Source: Paraniabella defluvii
Lineage (GTDB): Bacteria > Bacteroidota > Bacteroidia > Chitinophagales > Chitinophagaceae
Assembly (NCBI GenBank): GCA_019316985.1
Contig: CP079215.1
Coordinates: 3,100,001 to 3,164,000, forward strand
Reading direction: 5' to 3'
Length of the DNA stretch: 64,000 nt
Positions 23,246 through 32,215 of the stretch are shown here, one piece after another. Each line of letters starts with the position of its first letter. Position 1 is the stretch's first letter. A program made the translations under genes and the position numbers. The notes beneath the pieces are model-generated. The model searched no databases. It had not been told where the DNA came from and saw only the letters and a program-made list of their open reading frames with translations.

Positions 23246-23656
23246 CTATTCTCCAAAATACTCCACATAAATACGCGGAGTTTCGTACAATTTAATGCAA
23301 TGCAAATGTATATTGTCAGGAATATGGGGTTCCAGCTGCTTCCAGATTTCAATAGCCAGGTTTTCTGTGCTGCACATTTTACCTCTCATAAAGTCCACGT
23401 CCTCATTCAGGTTTTTATGGTCCAGTTTTTCTGTTACATGTTCCCTGATGATCGTACTCAATTTTTTTACGTCGAAAACAAATCCCGTGTCATAATTGGG
23501 CTTCGCTTTAACGGTAACCAAAAGATCGTAATTATGTCCGTGCCAATTGGGGTTCGCACATTTGCCAAACACCTCTTCATTTTTTGCTTCGTCCCAGGCC
23601 GGGTTGTAAAGGCGGTGGGCCGCGTTAAAATGCTCCTGTCTCGTAAGATATACCAT
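23246..23656 (-). CDS. 6-pyruvoyl-tetrahydropterin synthase family protein, copy B
   Basis: This is a 136-residue unbroken PTPS-fold protein clearly paralogous to copy A: HFNAAHRLYNPAWDEAKN against HFNAAHRLYNADWDEST. Zinc ligands and active-site Cys are in FGKCANPNWHGHNYD, the acidic catalytic partner region is DHKNLNEDVDF, and the end is YETPRIYVEYFGE. The animal PTPS cysteine loop has the same C-x-N-P-N-x-HGHNY pattern. It is the first gene of the operon PTPS-B, PTPS-A, folE, fabD, with a matching promoter element 5 bp before the start codon. Two retained copies suggest different substrates or a heteromeric enzyme; this is inference. Confidence 0.87.
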   Translation of the reverse strand: MVYLTRQEHFNAAHRLYNPAWDEAKNEEVFGKCANPNWHGHNYDLLVTVKAKPNYDTGFVFDVKKLSTIIREHVTEKLDHKNLNEDVDFMRGKMCSTENLAIEIWKQLEPHIPDNIHLHCIKLYETPRIYVEYFGE

Positions 23657-23660
23657 CCGG

Positions 23661-23668
23661 CAAAGGTA
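23661..23668 (-). promoter_or_regulatory. Candidate -7 promoter element (TACCTTTG) of the pterin operon
   Basis: The minus strand reads TACCTTTG, an exact TAnnTTTG match ending only 4 nt before the ATG of PTPS copy B (23656-23654). It lies in the 53-bp divergent gap with mqnB. If used, the mRNA would be leaderless or nearly so. Confidence 0.5.
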
Positions 23669-23709
23669 ATATTTAGATAGAATAACGACATTTGTCCTAA
23701 TATTTTTTT

Positions 23710-24355
23710 ATGAAGCTTTTGGTTTTATCAGCTACTAAGCTGGAAATAAGTCCGTCTTTGCCCATTCTAAAGAAATGGCGCATACCGGTTGTAATTACCG
23801 GTGTTGGCGCCCCCAGTCGGTTTATTCAATTACCAGTGCCTTTCAGCAATACCAGCCGCAAGTGGCAATACAAGCCGGCATAGGAGGATGTTTCGATAAA
23901 AATATAAGCCTGGGCAAGGTTGTAACTGTTTCGCAGGAACTGTTTGGAGATATAGGTGTGCTTGAACAAGGTAAATGGCGATCGGTATTTGATATGGGCT
24001 TTGCAAAGCCCGATCAAAAGCCTTTTAAGAATGGCGTTTTAAAAAACCCGTATAAAAAAATGCTCACCAGGGCGGGATTGGATAGCGTGGCGGGTGTAAC
24101 CATCAACGAAATATCTACGAACAAAGCAAGAATTAGTTTGTTAAAAGCCCGGGAGCTGTTGTTGAATCGATGGAGGGCGCTGCATTGCATTATGTAGCAT
24201 TGATGGAAAAAATACCTTTCCTGCAAATCAGAGGTATATCTAATTACGTGGGAGAGCGGGATAAAAGAAAATGGAATTTTAAAGATGCCATTGATAATTT
24301 AAACAACGAGCTGGTTCGAATAGTGGAGCAAACGGCAGGCGATTTTGGCGGGTAA
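23710..24355 (+). CDS. mqnB: Futalosine hydrolase (frameshifted)
   Basis: MqnB cleaves futalosine to hypoxanthine and dehypoxanthine futalosine in the alternative menaquinone pathway. It belongs to the nucleoside phosphorylase fold. The reading is MKLLVLSATKLEISPSLPIL, then VVITGVG, AIQAGIGGCFD, the nucleoside-site VESMEGAALHYVAL and the C-terminal IRGISNYVGERDKRKW. Frame breaks lie near 23810 and 24165. About 217 residues fits. mqnD begins 40 bp downstream on the same strand, which supports the assignment over other purine nucleosidases. The gene diverges from the pterin operon. Confidence 0.92.
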
Positions 24356-24395
24356 TACGATGGTGCCACATTTTAAATTTATATTTTAATTCGAT

Positions 24396-25202
24396 ATGGT
24401 TTTGACAATTGGTTTTTCTCCATGCCCCAACGATACATTTATTTTTGATGCCCTTGTAAACGGGGGCATTGACACGGGCGATATACAATTTGAACCGGTG
24501 CTGGAAGACGTGGAAACCCTTAACCGCTGGGCACTGGAAGGTAAACTGGATATTACTAAGCTTAGCTTTCCTGCTTACTTTAAGACTTCAGACACTTACC
24601 GCTTATTAAACGCCGGAAGCGCCCTGGGAAAAGGGGTAGGGCCTTTACTGGTTGCTCATGCCGATCAAAGCTTTTCGAACGATGAGATCAGTAATGCTTC
24701 AATCGTTCTGCCGGGCGTTAACACCACTGCCAACCTGCTTTTTAGCTTTGCTTTTCCCGGCGCCACCCATAAAGAGTTCAGGGTTTTCCATGAAATTGAA
24801 AATGCCGTAGTAAATAAGGAGGCTGATTTGGGTGTGATCATCCATGAAAACAGGTTTACTTATCAGCATAAAGGATTGCACAAAGTGGTAGACCTGGGAC
24901 AGCATTGGGAGGAAAAGATGGGCGTACCTATTCCTTTGGGAGGAATTGTTATAAGAAAGACGCTGGGCAATGAGGTATATGAAAGGGTGAACGCTTTAAT
25001 CAATCAAAGCCTTCAACAGTCATTTAAAAGTTACCCGGTAGTTTCCGGCTATGTGAAAGAACATGCACAGGCTATGAGCGAGGATGTAATGCGCCAGCAT
25101 ATAGAGCTCTATGTAAATAATTACAGCCTCGATCTGGGTGCAGATGGGAAAAAGGCTATTGAAGTGCTACAAACCGTATTTGAAAAAAACAACAAGCAGT
25201 AA
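24396..25202 (+). CDS. mqnD: 1,4-dihydroxy-6-naphthoate synthase
   Basis: MqnD converts cyclic dehypoxanthine futalosine to 1,4-dihydroxy-6-naphthoate, the naphthoquinone ring precursor of menaquinone. It has a periplasmic-binding-protein-like fold but is cytoplasmic. The frame is unbroken over 268 residues, the family length. MVLTIGFSPCPNDTFIFDAL is diagnostic, and VGPLLVA, NTTANLLFSFAF, HENRFTYQHKGL and GGIVIRK follow. It pairs with mqnB just upstream; mqnA, mqnC and mqnE are not in the window. It converges with the photolyase gene. Confidence 0.95.
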   Translation: MVLTIGFSPCPNDTFIFDALVNGGIDTGDIQFEPVLEDVETLNRWALEGKLDITKLSFPAYFKTSDTYRLLNAGSALGKGVGPLLVAHADQSFSNDEISNASIVLPGVNTTANLLFSFAFPGATHKEFRVFHEIENAVVNKEADLGVIIHENRFTYQHKGLHKVVDLGQHWEEKMGVPIPLGGIVIRKTLGNEVYERVNALINQSLQQSFKSYPVVSGYVKEHAQAMSEDVMRQHIELYVNNYSLDLGADGKKAIEVLQTVFEKNNKQ

Positions 25203-25210
25203 ACTGCCGT

Positions 25211-26514
25211 TTACTTTTTAAAGCCTTTGAATATGCTTCCAGGCAGCGTTTCCGTGCAAAATCGTGTTCCACGATCGGGGCAGGATAACGGGCCTCTTCA
25301 AACTCAGGCACCCACTTCCTGATATATCTAAAATCGGCGTCAAACTTTTTTGTTTGAATGTACGGGTTAAATACCCTGAAATAGGGTGCCGCATCGCAAC
25401 CGCTGCCCGCTGCCCATTGCCAGCCACCGTTGTTGGAGGCCAGGTCATAATCGAGTAGTTTTTTTGCGAAGTATGCCTCGCCCCAACGCCAGTCAATTAG
25501 CAGGTGCTTGGTTAAAAAAGAGGCCGTAATCATACGTACGCGGTTATGCATAAAGCCTGTTTCATTCAGTTCGCGCATACCCGCATCAACAATGGGGTAT
25601 CCTGTTTGTCCGTTACACCAGGCTTCAAATTCCTTTTCATTATTTCTCCACTCTATGTTGTCGTACTCTTTCTTAAAAGAGGTATCGACTATATCCGGGA
25701 AATGGAACAGGATCATTTGGTAAAACTCGCGCCAGATGAGCTCCTTCAGGTAAGTATGATTGAGTTTGCCGGCCCTGGTTGCCAGCTTGCGAATGCTGAT
25801 GGTGCCAAACCTTAAATGTACGCTGATTCTCGAAGTGCCTTTAATGCCAGGAATATCACGGGTTTTATCATAGTCTTTTATAAGGCCTGTTTCCGGATCC
25901 GGTGGCGGAAAAGATGTATGTGTATTTTTAAACCCCATTTTTGCAGTGTTGGGAATGTTATTTTTCGCTGCCTGTGGAAGTTAGCAGAGTATTTTTCAGT
26001 AGGGTAGGATTTAAGGAAAAACGGTGTTACAAGAGATAGCCACTTATTGCAATAAGGTGTGTAAACTGTATAAGGCTTATCGTCGTTTTTCAGCACTTCA
26101 TTTTTTTCAAATATTACCTGGTCTTTAAAACCTTTTACGGCAATCTTTTTTGTTTAAAATAACTGTAAATGGCGTTGTCGCGTTGCCTGGCATAAGGCTC
26201 ATAATCATGGTTGAGGAAAATACTCTGAATATCGTAATCTTTTTCCAGGTCTTTAAAAACGGTTTCCGGCCTGCCGTAACGTACATCGAGCGTTGCGTCC
26301 AGCTTTACAAGCTGCTCCTGTATCCGCTCCAGCGCTTCGTAAATGAAGGTAATACGCTGATCTGCTTTGTCGTCCAGTTCACCCAGGATGTCAGTATCAA
26401 AAATAAAGACCGGCTGTACGGGATGCCCTTTTTTTAAAGCATGATACAGACCGGCATTATCTTCAAGGCGAAGATCCCGCCTGAACCAAAATATACTTAC
26501 TGCTTCTTTTTCAA
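25211..26514 (-). CDS. Cryptochrome/DNA photolyase family protein (frameshifted)
   Basis: This is a FAD-dependent light-driven DNA repair enzyme (class I type). The N-terminal Rossmann domain begins VSIFWFRRDLRLEDNAGLYH, the FAD domain has TSRISVHLRFGTISIR and WREFYQMI, and the C-terminal signature WRWGEAYFAKKLLDYDLASN plus NGGWQWAAGSGCDAAPYFR is diagnostic. Frame breaks lie near 26500, 26155 and 25925 and at the end. Restoring one A near 25217 gives KALKK and a stop at 25211, avoiding a 47-bp overlap with mqnD. The start is uncertain: TTG 26514 with one restored A gives MKKEAVSIFWF. About 435 residues is normal. The sequence cannot by itself separate CPD photolyase from a cryptochrome role. 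Confidence 0.9.
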
Positions 26515-26557
26515 AGTAATTGATTTGATGGAGCGTATAACAAAAAGCGGACCTCTT

Positions 26558-27386
26558 TTAAAAAAGGGGCTGTATACATTGCCGATGCAGTTTCCCGGAC
26601 AAAGAGTGATGGTAGCTTGTATTTTCAATGCTTTGCACCCACCGTATCCCGCGGATAGCATTTGTTAAAAATACTTCATCTGCCTGTAAGAGGTCTTCAG
26701 GACGACAAGGGGTTTCTGTAACAGTGCCAATATGGTCAATTAAATAAGATCGCATCACACCATCAACACAGCCTTCGGTTAACGCGGGAGTAAATACGCG
26801 ATTATCTTTTATCCAGAAGAGGTTAGCTATAGTACTTTCACAAATATTATCCCGCTGGTTCAGGATGATGCAGTCATTCCATTTTGCAGCCGGCTGTATT
26901 GGGCGGCAACCGAGTATAGCAGCGCAGACGCCGACTTGATAGTGGCGTAAGTATCGCAGCTTTTCTTGATACCCCGAAAAAGCCGGTTACAAGGCCGTTT
27001 TCGTTAAAGGCATTGTTTGCCGGCTCCAGGGGCCAGGCCTCTATAGTGTACTGCAATTTATTATCGCCGTCAAAAAGACCCCCATTGCCATTGGAAAAAG
27101 AAAGACGTACGCGAGCGGCATGACTACACGCGTTTTTATCACAGAGCCTTAAAACCTGCATGAATATGTCTGCAATATTAAAATGCTCGGGCCTTGCGTA
27201 TTGCAGCAGCGCCAGGGTTTTTTCAATTCTTTTCTGGTGATAGCCGTGTAAAAGAACCGCACCTTTCCATACTTTCATGGTTTCGAAGAACCCGTCGCCA
27301 TACCGGTAACTTTTGTTGCTTACCTGTATAACAGGATCTGTTTCGTTATGATAAATTCCGTTATAACAGATTTTTCGTGCTGTCAA
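26558..27386 (-). CDS. Class IV aminotransferase (PabC/IlvE fold; frameshifted)
   Basis: This is a PLP enzyme of fold type IV, either a branched-chain or D-amino-acid aminotransferase or 4-amino-4-deoxychorismate lyase. Visible segments are the start MTARKICYNGIYHNE, SYRYGDGFFETMKVWKG, the helix HQKRIEKTLALLQ, and the C-terminal PEDLLQADEVFLTNAIRGI, typical of the PabC-like branch. The PLP lysine region (IKKSC, near 26960) and SRLQNGM are recovered only after correcting frames near 26980, 26870 and 26770. About 277 residues. It lies between the DUF4296 lipoprotein and photolyase genes on the same strand. The small size and the ADEVFLTN motif make a folate-linked role plausible, but no pabA or pabB is nearby. 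Confidence 0.82.
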
Positions 27387-27409
27387 AGCGTATGAATTAG
27401 AGATTCTTA

Positions 27410-27792
27410 TTAAAGCGCTGCAGCGCCGTCTTTGGTTACCGTGGGCGATGATAAAGAGCTGGTATCTCTACCTAGTGCTTTCTTCTGCCTGCTTACAATT
27501 GAATCAACCACCGCTTTCAGCTCATCAGGTCTTTTTCATAGTAATCAAGTGTCTGGTTGAATTGTTCCCTGGTGATGTTATGAATTTTAAAAACCTTTTG
27601 AAGCATAGCCTCATTGAGCGCTGCCCTGTTTTGCTCGGGATACTTATAGTAAACATACCCGTTTAAAAATTCACTGCTTTGAGCTACATCCCACATCACT
27701 TTTTCCATTTTTTCTTTGGGCAGCACCTTATCAGAGCTACTACACGACACAAGGGCAAACACGAAAGCTAAAAGGTATAAATATCTGCGCAT
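27410..27792 (-). CDS. DUF4296 family lipoprotein (one frameshift)
   Basis: This is a small exported lipoprotein of unknown function found in Bacteroidota. The signal peptide MRRYLYLLAFVFALVSC ends in a lipobox cysteine. The mature part reads LPKEKMEKVMWDVAQSSEFL, then FKIHNITREQFNQTLDYYE, the core of the DUF4296 family. One frameshift near 27525 is needed to reach ELKAVVDSIVSRQKKAL and the stop at 27410, giving about 127 residues. Its start lies one base after the coaBC stop, so the two are surely co-transcribed. Confidence 0.8.
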
Positions 27793-27793
27793 A

Positions 27794-28998
27794 CTAAATG
27801 CTTAAGGTTTTTGTATAATCAATTATGGTATTTACTATATCAGTAGCTACTTCTGTTTTGCTTTTCGACTCAAACTGTATCTCTCTACCGGCTTTTGTAA
27901 AAATGGTGATTTTATTGGTATCGCTGCCAAATGCAGCCCCGTCATTTAAAGAGTTGAGTACAATAAAGTCTGCATTCTTGCTGTTGAGTTTCTCAAGAGC
28001 ATTGGCCTTTTCATTATTGGTTTCGAGGGCGAAGCCTAATAGTACCTGTCCCTCCTTTTTATGGCTCCCAGGCTCTTTAATATATCTTTTGTTTTAACCA
28101 GTTTTAGCTCGGGTGTGGCATCACCTGCTTTTTTAATTTTCTGGTCGCTAACTGTTGCAGGCTTGTAATCGGCTACTGCCGCCGCCATCAACGCAATGTC
28201 AACATTTTTAAAATGGTCGTGGCAGGCATTATACATTTCATCAGAAGAAGTGACTTTAATAACCGTAATACCGTCATATTCTTTAGGAAGCGCGACGGGG
28301 CCTAATATCAGTATTACCTCAGCGCCTCTGTTTTTGCATTCCTTTGCCAGGGCTATACCCATTTTGCCCGATGAGTGGTTGCCGATAAACCGAACCGGGT
28401 CGATGGCTTCGTGAGTTGGGCCTGCCGTTACCAATACCTTTTTACCGGCCAGGGCGCCTCTACTTTTGTTGAAGTAATTATCGAGGATAGATATGATATT
28501 CTCGGGTTCTTCCATACGCCCATCCCCGAACAAACCGCTGGCCAGTTCCCCATGCCCCGGCTGTATGATCATAACGCCATCTTTTTGAAGAAGATTAAGA
28601 TTGCGGTGCGTGGATGGATGGTGCCACATGTCCTCATCCATGGCAGGAGCCGCCATAACAGGGCAGGTGGCAGACAAAAACCGACAGCAGGAGATTGTCG
28701 CAATGCCCGTTAGCCATTTTAGCTAAGGTATTGCAGCTGAGGGGAGCTAACAGCATTACATCAGCCCACCTTCCTAATTGTACATGATTGGCCCAGGTGT
28801 TTTCTGCAAACAGATCTGCCAGTACATCATTTTTCGATAGCGTAGACAGTACCAGGGGAGATACGAAATCTTTGGCCGCAGGTGTCATAACCACTTTCAC
28901 TTCAGCCCCTGTTTTACCAGCAGGCGCACTAAATGTATCGTTTTATACGCTGCAATGCTGCCTGAAATGCCGATGAGTATTTTCTTTCCTTGGAACAT
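27794..28998 (-). CDS. coaBC: Bifunctional phosphopantothenoylcysteine decarboxylase/synthase (frameshifted)
   Basis: CoaBC performs two steps of coenzyme A synthesis: it joins cysteine to 4'-phosphopantothenate and decarboxylates the product. The N-terminal FMN-dependent CoaC part begins MFQGKKILIGISGSIAAYKT and has NTLAKMANGHCDNLL with the active cysteine, plus MAAPAMDEDMW. The CoaB part has GKKVLVTAGPTHEAIDPVRF, NHSSGKMGIALA, and MAAAVADYKP. Frame breaks lie near 28905, 28660 and 28055. Length is about 402 residues, as expected. It sits in the cluster bamD, rpoZ, coaBC, DUF4296 on the minus strand, a gene neighbourhood I know from Bacteroidota. Confidence 0.95.
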
Positions 28999-29009
28999 CC
29001 TATTTGATG

Positions 29010-29107
29010 GTTAATGGTTCATAGTTCATGGTTTGTGTAATCGTAAAATGAAAATCTTTGAAAATAATTTGCGATCAACTATGAACCATTAACAATGAAC
29101 TATGAAC
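29010..29107. repeat. Inverted repeat between coaBC and rpoZ
   Basis: GTTAATGGTTCATAGTT (29010-29026) has an exact inverted copy AACTATGAACCATTAAC (29077-29093), about 50 bp apart. A third partial copy (AATGAACTATGAAC, 29094-29107) follows. The gap between coaBC and rpoZ is 192 bp and consists mostly of this and the rpoZ terminator. It could be a stem-loop or a short dispersed repeat family. Confidence 0.75.
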
Positions 29108-29137
29108 ATTTTTTTCCAAAAATATTTAAAACAGAAA

Positions 29138-29168
29138 AACCACAGCCATTTAAAATGTTACTGTGGTT
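29138..29168 (-). terminator. Terminator downstream of rpoZ
   Basis: On the minus strand AACCACAG (29168-29161) pairs with CTGTGGTT (29145-29138), with a 15-nt loop and a following U-rich tract. It lies 22 bp past the rpoZ stop and would separate bamD/rpoZ from coaBC. Confidence 0.75.
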
Positions 29169-29190
29169 CTAATTTTTATGCTGAATGTTA

Positions 29191-29532
29191 CTAGCTGAAA
29201 AGCTCGTCTTCTGCCTTTCTGAAATATACTTTATCTTCTAAAAACTCATGAGTAGCTAATAAGGCGGGGTTTGGCATTCTTTCGTATGCCCTTGAAATTT
29301 CGATCTGCTCTTTATTTTCGTGAATTTCTTCCAAAGAATCGGTGTGGCTGGCAAATTCATCCAACTTATTGTGCAACTCTTCTTTAATGGAAATGTTCAC
29401 CTGATTCGCTCTTTTAGCGATGATGGCAATAGATTCATAAAGATTACCGGTTTTGCTTTTGATGCTTCCCAGGTCTTTAGTTTCCACATTGCTGGGAATG
29501 CCGGCGCTAAGTTGTCGTCTTAACTTGCTCAT
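29191..29532 (-). CDS. rpoZ: RNA polymerase omega subunit, Bacteroidota type
   Basis: This is the small RNA polymerase subunit that assists beta-prime folding. The frame is unbroken over 113 residues. MSKLRRQLSAGIPSNVETKD is followed by KTGNLYESIAIIAKRANQVN, which aligns with the omega N-terminal helix (the SRY...VA..A.Q pattern), and then by an acidic C-terminal extension ending EDELFS. It lies between bamD and coaBC, its usual place in this phylum. Confidence 0.87.
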   Translation of the reverse strand: MSKLRRQLSAGIPSNVETKDLGSIKSKTGNLYESIAIIAKRANQVNISIKEELHNKLDEFASHTDSLEEIHENKEQIEISRAYERMPNPALLATHEFLEDKVYFRKAEDELFS

Positions 29533-29580
29533 TATTGGTAAATTTTTGTATTTCTGTATTTGATGATGAGATGTAGTTTT

Positions 29581-30328
29581 CTACATCTTTACGGTACGGT
29601 ATTTGCTTTCAGGAAAACGCTCAATGAATTCATTGCCCTCGGTGATCACTTCCTGTAACGTTCTACTTTTTTGTAGCGGTAGTTAAACCTGCTGTGCGGT
29701 AAAAAGATTTAACCGCCATGTATTTATATTCGTCAGCTACCAGCGACTCGGGGTAATTATCCAACAAGGTAGAGAACGTAACACCCGCAGCCCTGAATTC
29801 GCCAATGTTATAGTATAGCATTGCCGATTTATAATCCTTTACCTCCAGTTTTTTCTCAGCTCATCTATATAGCGATTGGCCTCTGTGATACGTACTGATT
29901 GAGGGTGCGTATTTACGAAGGTCTGTAAATTGCTGATTGCTTTATATGTATTGGTCTGGTCTAATTCTGCCTTAGGAGACTGAAGGTAAAAAATATACGC
30001 ACGCATATACTCCATTTCTTCGGCCCGCGGGCTGTTGGGGAAACTTTCGAGGAAAGTTTTGAAAAGGTTTTCAGCGTTTGCGTAATCTTTTTGATTAAAA
30101 GTAGTATAGGCGTATTTATAGTAAATATCCTGAAACTGCGGTGTGGTTTTGTAATAAGGAATTACATCTTCGTAGATGGTGTAGGCCTTCATCCATTTTT
30201 TCTTAGCATAGAACTGGTCTGCCATTTTTAACTTAAATGCAGGATCCTTGCTCTTTAATATCTTGTTCATGCCGGGACCGCAGGATAATAAAGAGGCTAC
30301 TAAAAAAAAAAGCGACTACAAATCTCAT
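29581..30328 (-). CDS. bamD: Outer membrane protein assembly factor BamD (frameshifted)
   Basis: BamD is the lipoprotein subunit of the BAM complex that inserts beta-barrel proteins. The start at ATG 30328 gives MRFVVAFFF. A ten-T run carries an indel, and correcting it yields LVASLLSCGPGMNK, a lipobox. TPR repeats follow: FKLKMADQFYAKKKWMKAYT, YYKYAYTTFNQKDYANAENL, and FLESFPNSPRAEEMEYMRAY. The C-terminal part (YYNIGEFRAAGVTF, then EFIERFPESKYRTVKM) needs frame corrections near 29858 and 29675. About 250 residues. A promoter element lies 9 bp upstream of the start. rpoZ follows. Confidence 0.9.
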
Positions 30329-30336
30329 AAAGTTTG

Positions 30337-30344
30337 CAAAGTTA
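30337..30344 (-). promoter_or_regulatory. Candidate -7 promoter element (TAACTTTG) of bamD
   Basis: The minus strand reads TAACTTTG, matching TAnnTTTG, eight bases before the bamD start. The implied mRNA leader is only a few nucleotides. No clear -33 element was found. Confidence 0.5.
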
Positions 30345-30434
30345 ACCATAATAGGGCAAATTTTGCTAAAAAAACGACCTGCCTAACTAAGTGATAGTTA
30401 AGGTTTTGGTAAAGAATGGAGTGCAGACTTGCTC

Positions 30435-30467
30435 ATAATCAGCAGGATAAAGAATCCTTCTGATTAT
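30435..30467. other. Hairpin overlapping the hemD stop
   Basis: ATAATCAGCAGGAT (30435-30448) and ATCCTTCTGATTAT (30454-30467) form a 13-bp stem with one mismatch and a 5-nt loop. There is no U-tract on either side, so it is not a standard terminator. It could be an mRNA 3'-end stabiliser or processing site. Confidence 0.5.
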
Positions 30468-31269
30468 CAATTACTTTTTATTAGCGTCGGCCAAAAATGA
30501 TCTAACGCGGTGATCATACTGGGCGTTTTAGGCTTCGGTGCAATAATTTCAGGATTCAGCCCCAGCTTAACCGCTTCAGCCCTGGTATTATCGCCAAATG
30601 TGCCTACTACCATACCATTTTGTTTAAATTTCGGGAAATTATCAAACCAGCTTTTAACACCGGAAGGAGTGAAGAAGCAAACAACGTCAAAAGTTTTATC
30701 TCCGATGGCTTTTTTATATCATTGCTTTGTGAGCGGTACATAAAAGCAAGTTCAAAATCGCAATTGTTGTTTTTCAGCCAGTTCACAATGTCGCTATCCT
30801 GCTGGTTTTCGGAGCAAACATAGAGAAAACTAAGATTTTCTTTATGCTTGTTCATTACATCAAACAAGCTTTTATTAGTGCCGTCGGCGCCATAAAAAAC
30901 TTTTCTTTTTCTGTATAAAATGAACTTTTGGAGGTATAGGGCAACCGCTTCTGTAATACAGAAGTATTTGGTGTCCTGCGAAACAGTGACTTTGTTTTCT
31001 TCGCAGGTGCGGAAAAAATGATCAATAGCATTGCGGCTTGTAAATATGACGCCGGTAAAGCGAACAATATTTATTTTTTGCTGCCTGAAGTCTTTACCGG
31101 AAATAGGTACTATGCTTATCAGCGGTTCAAAATCAAGCTTCACGCCATATTTTTTCTCAAGATCGAAAAACGGAGACTTTTCGCTCGAAGGTTTTGGCTG
31201 TGTTATGAGTATGCGCTCAATCTTGTCTGTTGAAGACTTGATACCGGATTTTTTCACTTCATTTACCAT
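30467..31269 (-). CDS. hemD: Uroporphyrinogen-III synthase (frameshifted)
   Basis: HemD closes and inverts the D ring of hydroxymethylbilane to uroporphyrinogen III in haem synthesis. Family cues are ERILITQPKPSSEKSPFFDL, VIFTSRNAIDHFF, YFCITEAVALYLQK and LYVCSENQQDSDI. The family is poorly conserved in sequence. Correcting one frame near 30705 restores VVCFFTPSGVKSWFDNF, the characteristic FTSPS-like helix start, then VVGTFGDNTRAEAVKLGL. The exact stop is uncertain between 30467 and 30471. About 265 residues. A DUF4271 gene lies upstream, and a promoter element lies between them. hemW, another haem gene, is 2.9 kb away. Confidence 0.85.
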
Positions 31270-31291
31270 TAGCGATTCCTAAAATTGGATG

Positions 31292-31299
31292 CAAAAGTA
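31292..31299 (-). promoter_or_regulatory. Candidate -7 promoter element (TACTTTTG) of hemD
   Basis: The minus strand reads TACTTTTG, a TAnnTTTG match, 22 bp before the hemD start. It lies in the 70-bp gap after the DUF4271 gene, so hemD may be transcribed on its own. Confidence 0.5.
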
Positions 31300-31339
31300 C
31301 ACTATTATTTTAAAAACGATAACATTCCTTTGTACAGGA

Positions 31340-32182
31340 TTATGGTCGGTAGAATTTCGAAGGCTCCAACGTATAAAATAAAATGAAAAAGCTAATGCTG
31401 CTGTCTTTTCTTACCAGCCCGATAGCTGATATATAGCGGTATAACACAAAGCCGGCAATAAGCAGCCAGCTTAACGTCCAGGCTATAGTGCTAACGGGTT
31501 TTGCCGACAAGGCAATTACAATTATCAGGGGTAAAATAAGTATGGTCAGCACTTTGTTAACCAGGAAGATCAGGAATATATAATTATCCGTCAGTTTGCT
31601 TATTTTGAACACCCAGCCGATAAACTTCAGTATAAAGTATTTGGTGAGATAAATAACTCCCAGGGCTGCGGTTGAGTAAATAAATAAACAGCTGCCAAAG
31701 AGGGAGTTCTGTCATTGCTAGGTTCTTTTGTATAGCCATGGCGCCGTAGAAGCCGGCAGTAATAACAAAAAGTATATTAAATAACAAAGACGGCAGCGAG
31801 TTCTGAACAACCTGCTGCTTCAGTTGCCGTTGTTTAAGACTGCGGCGGAAAAACAGGTTAATGAGATCGGTAAAATACTTGTCGAAACTGGCTTTAAAAA
31901 TAGCGAACAATAAAAATAGCCCGGTTACAATGTAGAAGTACATTTCTTTTCCCGGAGAAGCAATTTTGACAGCATAAGGCGGATAGCCGGCCTTTTCTGT
32001 AAAGTTGAAATACGGGTGCCGGCTGAGTATTTGGTGAGACAGCTCCTGTTTTTACGAAGGAGTACTTCTTTACCGGTTGCGATGCTATCCGCATGGCTAT
32101 TGGCAAGGGTATCACTTACCTGGGCTGCCATGTGATGCATACATGTAATGCAAAAAAACAGTACTAAAAAAATCCTGGTCAA
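31340..32182 (-). CDS. DUF4271 family integral membrane protein (frameshifted)
   Basis: This is a multi-pass membrane protein of unknown function specific to Bacteroidota. It starts with a cleavable signal (MTRIFLVLFFCITCMHHMAA), followed by a short exported segment, then hydrophobic helices such as MYFYIVTGLFLLFAIFKASF, SLLFNILFVITAGFYGAMAI, IFLIFLVNKVLTILILPLII and TLSWLLIAGFVLYRYIS. It ends in FYTLEPSKFYRP. Frame breaks lie near 32030, 31940, 31690 and 31600. About 280 residues. Members are often found next to hemD, as here, but no biochemical role is known to me. Confidence 0.75.
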
Positions 32183-32196
32183 AAAGAGTTTTGCTG

Positions 32197-32204
32197 CAAA
32201 AATA
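32197..32204 (-). promoter_or_regulatory. Candidate -7 promoter element (TATTTTTG) of the DUF4271 gene
   Basis: The minus strand reads TATTTTTG, a TAnnTTTG match, 14 bp before the start codon at 32182. It lies in the 33-bp gap after the barrel gene. A/T-rich context makes a chance match more likely here than at other sites. Confidence 0.4.
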
Positions 32205-32215
32205 TACCTGCAGGG

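Noticed and set aside
25156..25210. Photolyase C-terminus extending over the end of mqnD
   Set aside because: The extra residues (QFTACCFFQIRFVALQ) arise from one missing A; the corrected frame stops at 25211 without overlapping mqnD.
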